5,190 nt of DNA from Sulfurovum sp. (GTDB lineage Bacteria; Campylobacterota; Campylobacteria; Campylobacterales; Sulfurovaceae). The stretch lies in NCBI GenBank assembly GCA_026985755.1, contig JALSPX010000027.1, positions 1-5,190 on the forward strand. The letters run 5' to 3'. Numbering within the stretch: the first letter of the stretch is position 1; each line of letters opens with the position of its first letter. Positions 1-5,190 of the stretch are shown here, in pieces. A model generated the notes under the pieces. The model made no database searches. It was not told the DNA's origin and was given only the letters and a program-made list of their open reading frames with translations. A program made the position numbers and the translations under genes.

Positions 1-1
1 G

Positions 2-3000
2 GCCGGCGAACTGGTAACATCTGCAGCAGAAGCACTCAATATTACAAAAGAGGTGGATCCTGTCATGCTTGCCGGTGCACCGATAGAAGGTATTGCAAAA
101 TATTTTGATACCCTTCTTTCTGAGACACTACCAAGTGATATCATTGATACAGTATCGGATGGTATATCAGAAAATAGATGGGTACGTGACTTTGTTATGC
201 AAAGTACACAAGATAATATTGATCTCCAAACAGTGAAGCCAAATAAAGAAAATCTTATAAAAATTTTTGATAGATCCGTAGGTATACTTTATAAAGAGAA
301 AGACATAGATCTAGCAAAAGAAATTTCAAAACTATTCAGTGACTATGGTATTGAGTGTGTTTTGTCTAATTATAACAGTCCTGATAATGATACTGAGCAT
401 CTTATTGTATTGCTCCCAAAACCAAATAATTCTGATAAGATCAATAATGATTCAATACAGAGTGCTCTCGAATTATTACAAACACCTCTGACATCCAATA
501 TAAAAAGTATCACATATGTTCAATACAACAGTGTATTATTTAATCATTCATTAGGCGAAAGTAAAATTGAAAGCAGTTGTGCAGCATCGTATGCTGCAAG
601 TGTACATTTGGAACGTCCGCATCTACGGGTAAGAGTAATTGACTTTGATTTTCGAGTAGACAAAAAAATTATAGCAGAAGCCGTTTTATATGAAAACCTT
701 TTGAGTTCGAAATATCTTTTGACCTCATATGATAAAAACGGCTTAAGGTTTATCAAGACAGCAGTGAAGCTAGAGACACAGCTTGAACCTAAAAGAGAGT
801 ATGTAGTAAGTCAGGATGATATAATTTTGGTAACAGGTGGAGCAAAGGGTATTACAGCAGAATGTGCATTGGCTTTGGGAGAGAAAAGTGGTGCTACAAT
901 GGTGCTCGTAGGAAGTTCCCCTTATCCTGAAAAACAAGATGAATACAATGAAATTATACAAACACTTAAAAAATTTAAAAAACAAAATATACATCATAAA
1001 TATGTTAGCTGTGATATTGCTGACTATGAATCGGTAGAAAAACTCGTTAAAAAAATTGAAGGCGAGTTTGGTGAGATAACATGTATCATACATGGTGCTG
1101 GAATCAATAACCAAAGCCGAGCAGGGCAGCTAGATGTAAACAAAGCTTATCAGGAAGTCGCACCCAAAGTCACCGGTATGATGAACCTGTGTAATGTGCT
1201 AGATAAAAAACCACCAAAACTCATTGTAGGGCTCTCTTCTATTATAGGGATAACGGGTATGCCTGGTAATAGTCTATATGCTTTTTCAAATGAAGTTTTA
1301 AATCATATTTTAAGAGATTTTGAAAAAGATCATATACAAACAAATGTCATTTCTATTGCTTATAGTGTTTGGGCTGATGTCGGTATGGGAGCAAAAATGG
1401 GAAGTACAAAGTATTTGGAACAAATGGGTATTTTGGCTATACCGGTAGATCAGGGTGTAGAACATTTTTTACGTCTGATCGAGTACAAGCCAAAAGAACG
1501 ACTGGTTGCAGTTTCATCTCAACTGGATGGTTTGGATACATGGTATAAAATCTCTCCTGCAAAATCAAAAGCAAGCCGTTTTTTGGAAAATATTCTTTCT
1601 TACGAAGCAGATATCGAGATCGTTGCACAGGCACATATCACACTTGAAGATGATAACTATATAAGGGACCATAAATATAGAAGAACGTATCTATTTCCTA
1701 CAGTATTCGGTTTGGAAGCCATGGCCCAAGCTGCAGCCTGCGTTTTGCGCCAAGATTCACTGAAAGGTGTTGTATTTGAAGATATCAGTTTGGATAAACC
1801 GATCATTATAGATCCTGTCAATGGGACGGATATTTATATTAAAGCTTTGGTGCATGAACGTACTGCGGAAAATATATTAAAAAAAGTATTTGTCTCTATC
1901 AGCACAGATAAAGATGGTTTTGATACTCCTGCTTTCAGTGCAATACTTTTCATAGATTCCAATCATTCAAATACTCCGATAGAGGAGAAATTTGGAACGC
2001 CATCCAAAGATTTGGGTATTGAGCCTCTAAAAGAACTATATAGTTATCAGCTTTTTCAGGGAAACATGTTTCAACGTATAGAAAAAGTATATACGATGAA
2101 CAGTATGAATACTTTATGTGAAGCAAAATACAGTGAAAGTGTACAGGCATTTTCAAAAAAATTTCCACAAGAGCTTATCTTGGGGGATCCATGTTTCCGT
2201 GATGCCATGTTGCAGTCACCACAGTTAATGGAAGAAGCATCATGTCTTCCAGTAGGGATCTCTAAATTAATCATCTATCCAAGAGATAATGATGAGTTAT
2301 ATTATATTGACAGTAAAGTTGTTGTCCGTAATGAAAAAGAGATGCAATGTGCAGTTCAGGCGATGAATGGTGATGGTCATGTGATAGAAGAAATCAGTGG
2401 CTACTATCTCAAAAAGATCAATAATGGTATGCTTTTTCAAAAGCCAGAAATATTTGCAAATCCAGCAGAAAATGACCAAAAGCTATTTACCGAAAAATTG
2501 CAGCAAATAGAAAATGAATTTAATATTAAATCTGCAGCCGTAATACTGCAATATGACCAAACAATAGACCTGTGTTCTAAAAAACAAAGACATGAAAAGG
2601 AAAAACCGATCTTTTCTAAAGTACTTTCCATGCTGAATGGAGAAGAAAAATATATTGATATGATAGAATGGAACGATGAAGGGAAGCCTCTTGTTTCAGA
2701 AGACGATCTACATATTTCCTTGAGCCATAATCAGGCACACATACTATGTACAGCCGGCTATGAACCTCAGGGATGTGACATGGAAGTTGTAGAAGAACGA
2801 TCTGAAGTTTTTTGGTCTACATTATCTGATAGCTATAAAGATATTTTACCTCTGATTATGGAACATGATCAAAATATACATCAGGCAGGTACACGTTTAT
2901 GGACACTGATTGAATCTTATGTCAAAGCTTATGGCACTAAACCGGAAAAAATTTCTATTAACATCGTAAAGGATGATATTATACTGTTTAATGTTTCTTG

Positions 3001-4240
3001 CGGGGAACAAAGCATGGATTTTGTTACATTCTCGATAACTTTTACACGGAATAGAAAAAAAATAATAGCTTTTCCTATTGAGTATACTGAAACGATGGCT
3101 ATTTTGAATGAAGATATAAAAGAAGTTACAAAAACTAAAACTGACAATTCTGAAGCACATAATATCAGAATAGGACCAAATGGTGAACTTCAGCAATGTT
3201 ATCGGTTCAGAGTTTCATTTAAGGAAGCAACCATGCTTCAAAAACTGGTTAATTATTCAACATTTGCATTTTGGATGGGTAAAGCAAGAGAAGCGGCTTT
3301 ATTAAGTATAGGTGATGAATTGATAGCCTCCAGTTCATCAGGAGATTATGCATGGGTTACCAACTATTCAAATATTCAGATTTTGGGAGATGTAACAAGT
3401 TTTGATCTTATAGAAGGACGTACATGGACTTCAAAACGCTTTGGAAATAAAAACTCGTCAAATGTACTTCATTTTGACTGGATCAAGATCAAGGAAAATG
3501 GAACGGAGGAGAGAGTAGCATATTGTGAAATGGGGACTACATGGGTACATATCAAAGATCACGGTGTCGTAGAATCTGAAAAATATCCAGACTATCTTGA
3601 ATCATTTATGTCAGATATTGAACCAAAAAATGCATCTTCTGGAAGTAATGAGAATTTTCATAGAGAGACTATGCCAGAAACCCTTTATGATTTAAAATTG
3701 TCCGGGGAAATACTATATAAAACTAAAGAAGGACCAGTAGTTGAACCTCTTTTGCATACAGAAGTTATACCGACAACACTTGAACATTCTAATTTGATAG
3801 GTAATATTTATTTTGCACATTATTATGAGTGGCAAAAAACTGTGATTGACAGGTACCTCTATCACATTATCCCAGAATATTATCGTGGAATAGGAGAAGA
3901 AGGGGAATTATTCGCTATTAGTTCTGCAGTCAATCATCTAAGAGAAGCGATGCCATTCAATACTATAAAGATTACAATGCACCTTAAGACACTGTATGAA
4001 AATGGAGTTGAACTCTATTTTAATTACTATGCTTTATCAAGTGATGATAAATGGTTTAAATTGGCATATGGAATATATCAGGGAGTTTGGCTTATTAAAA
4101 AGAACAATAAATATATTCAAACAACTTTACCTGAAAAAATTATTAAAGCTTTTGAAAAAAAATTTAGGAAGTGTGCAGAAGAAAAATCTTCAAAGATTGC
4201 CTTGACAAGAGGCCGTTCAGAGTTTGGTGTTACTCGATAG
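2..4240 (+). CDS. Iterative type I polyketide synthase, PKSE (enediyne/polyene) type, C-terminal part: ACP end-KR-DH-PPTase-two hot-dog thioesterase-like domains; 5' partial
   Basis: The frame is open to the left edge, so the gene starts upstream. The GTG at 53 is not the start: the 17 codons before it are in frame and read like helix II of a carrier protein. Residues below are counted from the GTG at 53. Residues 1-23 look like the end of an acyl carrier protein. Residues 60-250 are a ketoreductase structural subdomain (HLERPHLRVRV at 185-195). Residues 255-480 are the catalytic ketoreductase: TGGAKGIT at 261-268, K372, S395, and Y409/N413 in YxxxN. Residues 520-790 are a double-hot-dog dehydratase: H540, P549, GLEAMAQA at 553-560, LFQG at 667-670, and D717xxxQ721 in GDPCFRDAMLQ. 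Residues 825-1010 are a 4'-phosphopantetheinyl transferase: SLSH at 889-892, GCDME at 907-911, and WTLIESYVKA at 950-959. Residues 1045-1190 and 1214-1375 are two hot-dog domains; the second has NLIGNIYFAHYYEWQ at 1247-1261, as in CalE7/SgcE10 thioesterases. The family builds a polyene on its own carrier protein in the cytosol. The PKSE-like assignment is firm; the product is unknown. Confidence 0.88.
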   Translation, partial: AGELVTSAAEALNITKEVDPVMLAGAPIEGIAKYFDTLLSETLPSDIIDTVSDGISENRWVRDFVMQSTQDNIDLQTVKPNKENLIKIFDRSVGILYKEKDIDLAKEISKLFSDYGIECVLSNYNSPDNDTEHLIVLLPKPNNSDKINNDSIQSALELLQTPLTSNIKSITYVQYNSVLFNHSLGESKIESSCAASYAASVHLERPHLRVRVIDFDFRVDKKIIAEAVLYENLLSSKYLLTSYDKNGLRFIKTAVKLETQLEPKREYVVSQDDIILVTGGAKGITAECALALGEKSGATMVLVGSSPYPEKQDEYNEIIQTLKKFKKQNIHHKYVSCDIADYESVEKLVKKIEGEFGEITCIIHGAGINNQSRAGQLDVNKAYQEVAPKVTGMMNLCNVLDKKPPKLIVGLSSIIGITGMPGNSLYAFSNEVLNHILRDFEKDHIQTNVISIAYSVWADVGMGAKMGSTKYLEQMGILAIPVDQGVEHFLRLIEYKPKERLVAVSSQLDGLDTWYKISPAKSKASRFLENILSYEADIEIVAQAHITLEDDNYIRDHKYRRTYLFPTVFGLEAMAQAAACVLRQDSLKGVVFEDISLDKPIIIDPVNGTDIYIKALVHERTAENILKKVFVSISTDKDGFDTPAFSAILFIDSNHSNTPIEEKFGTPSKDLGIEPLKELYSYQLFQGNMFQRIEKVYTMNSMNTLCEAKYSESVQAFSKKFPQELILGDPCFRDAMLQSPQLMEEASCLPVGISKLIIYPRDNDELYYIDSKVVVRNEKEMQCAVQAMNGDGHVIEEISGYYLKKINNGMLFQKPEIFANPAENDQKLFTEKLQQIENEFNIKSAAVILQYDQTIDLCSKKQRHEKEKPIFSKVLSMLNGEEKYIDMIEWNDEGKPLVSEDDLHISLSHNQAHILCTAGYEPQGCDMEVVEERSEVFWSTLSDSYKDILPLIMEHDQNIHQAGTRLWTLIESYVKAYGTKPEKISINIVKDDIILFNVSCGEQSMDFVTFSITFTRNRKKIIAFPIEYTETMAILNEDIKEVTKTKTDNSEAHNIRIGPNGELQQCYRFRVSFKEATMLQKLVNYSTFAFWMGKAREAALLSIGDELIASSSSGDYAWVTNYSNIQILGDVTSFDLIEGRTWTSKRFGNKNSSNVLHFDWIKIKENGTEERVAYCEMGTTWVHIKDHGVVESEKYPDYLESFMSDIEPKNASSGSNENFHRETMPETLYDLKLSGEILYKTKEGPVVEPLLHTEVIPTTLEHSNLIGNIYFAHYYEWQKTVIDRYLYHIIPEYYRGIGEEGELFAISSAVNHLREAMPFNTIKITMHLKTLYENGVELYFNYYALSSDDKWFKLAYGIYQGVWLIKKNNKYIQTTLPEKIIKAFEKKFRKCAEEKSSKIALTRGRSEFGVTR

Positions 4241-4317
4241 ATGAGTAAATTATATCACAATTCCACAGTGTCGGAAGCATTAGAAATTTTCTTATATCCG
4301 ATAAAATTTTATATTCT

Positions 4318-4326
4318 AAAGGAAAG
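4318..4326 (+). promoter_or_regulatory. Ribosome binding site of the truncated IS256-type transposase
   Basis: AAAGGAAAG lies here, with AGGA ending 7 bases before the ATG at 4331. This supports 4331 as the start rather than the in-frame ATG at 4241, which sits directly after the synthase stop codon and has no Shine-Dalgarno sequence of its own. Confidence 0.55.
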
Positions 4327-4330
4327 ACAT

Positions 4331-4630
4331 ATGAAAAATACATGTGATTTAGATGAAGCACTCGAAGCGATTAAAGCCGGTGCTTCTATTGACGGTGAAG
4401 ACGGTGTGCTTGCTCCACTTATCAAACAATTAATTGAAGCAACTCTCGAAGCTGAACTTGAAACCCACTTAGGTAATGAGCTTCGCAACCGTAAGAATGG
4501 TAAATCCTCAAAAACCATGAAAAGCTTTGTGGGAGAGTTTGATTTAGAAGTTCCCAGAGACAGGAACGGCACCTTTGAACCTCAGTTCGTGAAGAAATAC
4601 CAGACCCATACGAGGGATAAGATCGAACAA
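4331..4630 (+). pseudogene. IS256-family transposase, N-terminal fragment only
   Basis: About 100 residues from the ATG at 4331 read as the N-terminal region of an IS256-family (mutator-type) transposase. Visible family blocks are LAPLIKQLIEATLEAELETH (residues 27-46), RNRKNGKSSKTMKS (52-65), the GEFDLEVPRDRNGTFEPQ block (68-85), and RDKIEQ at 95-100. In complete members of about 400 residues the text after DKIEQ goes on with a KILSLYA-like segment and then the DDE catalytic domain. Here that similarity stops at 4630 and the catalytic domain is missing, so the element cannot supply its own transposase. The frame continues into unrelated sequence to a TAG at 4829. The 90 bases between the synthase stop (4240) and this start probably hold the left IS end, but I could not identify the inverted repeat. 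The family call is firm; the exact break point is approximate. Confidence 0.8.
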
Positions 4631-4831
4631 ATGTCAATTGATACCCAATTATCTCCTATTGCTGTCGATCATCCTAAAAATAGCTTCGAAGTACGTATGG
4701 TTCAAACCTATAACAATTGCAGGAAACAACAATTACAGAAGTATCTTGGCTTCTTAACTGAAGAGAAGACACATGTACTGCTCAGGGACAACTATATCCA
4801 GAAAAAAGATGTCAAAGGTATTTTTCGGTAG
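4631..4831 (+). CDS. Unrecognised 66-codon open tail in frame with the IS256 fragment
   Basis: After the IS256 similarity ends, the same frame stays open from an ATG at 4631 to TAG at 4829-4831. The encoded 66 residues begin MSIDTQLSPIAVDHP and include a basic and Gln-rich stretch, NNCRKQQLQKY (28-38). I see no signal peptide, membrane segment or domain that I recognise, and the closing residues are not those of an IS256 C terminus. The only purine-rich site upstream (GAGGG at 4612-4616) is 14 bases from the ATG, which is too far to be convincing. It may be a remnant of another gene brought next to the transposase by a deletion or insertion, or chance open frame. It is listed so the stretch is not left blank; a function should not be assigned. 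Confidence 0.25.
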   Translation: MSIDTQLSPIAVDHPKNSFEVRMVQTYNNCRKQQLQKYLGFLTEEKTHVLLRDNYIQKKDVKGIFR

Positions 4832-4856
4832 AAAAAACACTTTGGCGATCTTGTGT

Positions 4857-4862
4857 TATAAT
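4857..4862 (+). promoter_or_regulatory. Possible -10 box (TATAAT) ahead of the short transposase-like fragment
   Basis: A perfect TATAAT lies 35 bases before the GTG at 4898, in the 66-base gap after the TAG at 4831. No good -35 hexamer is seen at 16-18 bases upstream, so this is a weak promoter call in AT-rich sequence. Confidence 0.3.
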
Positions 4863-4897
4863 ATTGCAAGGGTCAAGACAACTTAACGAGGTATAAA

Positions 4898-4963
4898 GTG
4901 TCCAGAAAGTACCATAATACCGATGAAAAACAAGTATGTCTACCGTTCAAGAATTTCATATAG
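4898..4963 (+). pseudogene. Possible N-terminal scrap of another transposase, cut off after 21 codons
   Basis: A GTG at 4898 follows a Shine-Dalgarno-like ACGAGG (4886-4891) with a normal gap. It opens a frame of 21 codons that begins VSRKYHNTDEKQVCLP and hits TAG at 4961-4963. The basic start followed by a short polar stretch and a Leu-Pro pair resembles the first residues of IS1182-like transposases, where a segment about an upcoming LIP motif would follow. That continuation is absent: the frame ends where the TGACCCCC sequence of the next element appears to begin. The reading is that an older IS was interrupted by a newer one. The segment is short and the family resemblance is from memory of general form, so this is tentative. 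Confidence 0.25.
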
Positions 4964-4983
4964 TGACCCCCAGCCCGACTGCA
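4964..4983 (+). repeat. Candidate left terminal inverted repeat of the IS containing the 5027 gene
   Basis: TGACCCCCAGCCCGACTGCA is strikingly GC-rich against its AT-rich flanks, begins with TG as IS3-family ends do, and lies 63 bases upstream of the OrfA-like start. It also coincides with the end of the interrupted frame at 4963. The matching right end is outside the window, so the call is inference. Confidence 0.4.
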
Positions 4984-4988
4984 CAATG

Positions 4989-4994
4989 TATAAT
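4989..4994 (+). promoter_or_regulatory. Possible -10 box for the OrfA-type transposase gene
   Basis: A perfect TATAAT lies 33 bases upstream of the ATG at 5027. The best -35-like match, GTGACC at 4963-4968, is 20 bases away and overlaps the presumed IS end, so spacing is poor. IS elements often carry such weak promoters near their left ends. Confidence 0.35.
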
Positions 4995-5011
4995 ACATAA
5001 AGAAGTGAAAT

Positions 5012-5019
5012 AAGAGGAG
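5012..5019 (+). promoter_or_regulatory. Ribosome binding site for the OrfA-type gene
   Basis: AAGAGGAG ends 7 bases before the ATG at 5027. It fixes this start over the in-frame ATG ten codons later (5057), which has no comparable site. Confidence 0.6.
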
Positions 5020-5026
5020 CAGAAAG

Positions 5027-5190
5027 ATGGGAGAGTTGGAGTCTGAAATAAAAAGGATGACAGCTAAAAGAAAAGCAGAGATCATCATGGAGATTTTCCA
5101 AGGGAAAACTACAGTAGCAGAGGTATCTCGTCAATACGATTTGACACCTGCCCAGATCGAGGATTGGATGGAAGAAGCCCGTAAAGGAAT
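5027..5190 (+). CDS. IS3-type transposase OrfA-like helix-turn-helix protein, N-terminal 54 codons (3' partial)
   Basis: From the ATG at 5027 the frame is open to the right edge, giving 54 complete codons. The residues MTAKRKAEIIMEIFQGKTTV (11-30) followed by AEVSRQYDLTPAQIEDWMEE (31-50) form a helix-turn-helix of the kind found in the small first ORF of IS3-family elements. In these, a KRKAE start, a (K/G)xTTVxEVxRQYDL turn and an I(E)xW(I/M)xE recognition helix are typical. OrfA binds the IS ends; the DDE integrase would be on a second, downstream ORF, here outside the window. A strong Shine-Dalgarno site and a candidate left end (4964) lie just upstream, so the IS may be intact, but only its left end can be seen. 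The HTH and transposase-accessory call is solid; the exact IS subgroup is not resolved. Confidence 0.75.
   Translation, partial: MGELESEIKRMTAKRKAEIIMEIFQGKTTVAEVSRQYDLTPAQIEDWMEEARKG

Larger units (their letters stand above)
4241..4963 (+). mobile_element. IS graveyard downstream of the synthase: truncated IS256 element plus unassigned remnants
   Basis: This stretch holds the IS256 transposase fragment, an unrecognised open tail, and a 21-codon possible transposase start. None of these encodes a complete transposase. No inverted-repeat pair, transfer RNA, CRISPR repeat or terminator hairpin was seen. It reads as the remains of at least two insertions, and it separates the synthase from whatever gene originally followed it. 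Confidence 0.55.
4964..5190 (+). mobile_element. Left part of an IS3-like insertion sequence, running off the right edge
   Basis: The element is inferred from the GC-rich TGACCCCC end, the TATAAT box, the Shine-Dalgarno site and the OrfA-like helix-turn-helix gene, in that order. The interrupted frame to its left suggests it landed in older mobile DNA. Right end, target duplication and catalytic ORF are not visible. Confidence 0.45.

Noticed and set aside
53..55. GTG at 53 as the start of the synthase
   Set aside because: Codons to its left are open in frame to the window edge and look like carrier-protein helix; no Shine-Dalgarno site is placed for it beyond a chance AAAAGAGG running into the GTG.
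544..3196. Minus-strand open frames of 60-114 codons inside the synthase
   Set aside because: They lie opposite well-conserved coding sequence, lack Shine-Dalgarno sites and recognisable domains, and have the Phe/Ser/Ile-rich make-up expected of antisense shadows of AT-rich genes.
3996..4205. Plus-strand 69-codon frame inside the second hot-dog unit
   Set aside because: It is out of frame with the conserved domain, and its Lys/Leu-rich content reflects A-rich codons read in another frame.
2..4240. Claim that the locus makes an enediyne antibiotic
   Set aside because: PKSE-type synthases also make simple polyenes, and no enediyne accessory genes are in the window. Only the synthase type can be supported.
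4241..4330. ATG at 4241 as the true transposase start
   Set aside because: The 30 residues before the 4331 ATG do not resemble IS256 proteins, and the good Shine-Dalgarno site (4318-4326) serves 4331.
4832..4897. Terminator between 4832 and 4897
   Set aside because: There is an A-rich run after the stop codon but no convincing GC-rich hairpin followed by a T tract on either strand.
4241..4924. Apparent repeat between MSKLYHNST (4241) and VSRKYHNTD (4898)
   Set aside because: The underlying DNA agrees at only about half of the positions and the match does not extend, so it is chance.

Overview
This AT-rich window holds the 3' part of one very large gene (2-4240, open at the left edge), followed by about 950 bases of insertion-sequence debris. 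The large gene encodes the C-terminal ~1,410 residues of an iterative type I polyketide synthase. Its domain order and motifs match the PKSE lineage, the enediyne or polyene synthases of the SgcE/CalE8 type. I read the end of an acyl carrier protein, a ketoreductase with its structural subdomain, a double-hot-dog dehydratase and a built-in 4'-phosphopantetheinyl transferase. Two further hot-dog thioesterase-like domains are then fused in tandem at the C terminus. The ketosynthase, acyltransferase and most of the carrier protein should lie to the left of the window.

The layout suggests a self-contained polyene machine. The synthase primes its own carrier protein, iterates condensation, ketoreduction and dehydration, and probably releases the chain through the fused thioesterase domains. 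In the well-known actinobacterial systems that thioesterase is a separate small protein (SgcE10, CalE7). The product cannot be told from this window, and nothing here is specific for an enediyne warhead.

The right part (4241-5190) has a truncated IS256-family transposase (4331-4630) that runs in frame into an unrecognised 66-codon tail (4631-4831). It is followed by a short possible start of another transposase (4898-4963) and the first 54 codons of an OrfA-type helix-turn-helix transposase protein (5027 to the right edge). This looks like nested or serial IS insertions marking the 3' border of the synthase locus. No terminator was found after the synthase.

Host: low GC, frequent AAA/GAA/ATA codons, Shine-Dalgarno sites, and IS types common in Proteobacteria and Campylobacterota. 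This argues against an actinomycete. A Gram-negative, AT-rich bacterium (for example a Campylobacterota or gammaproteobacterial lineage) is a guess, not something the sequence proves.
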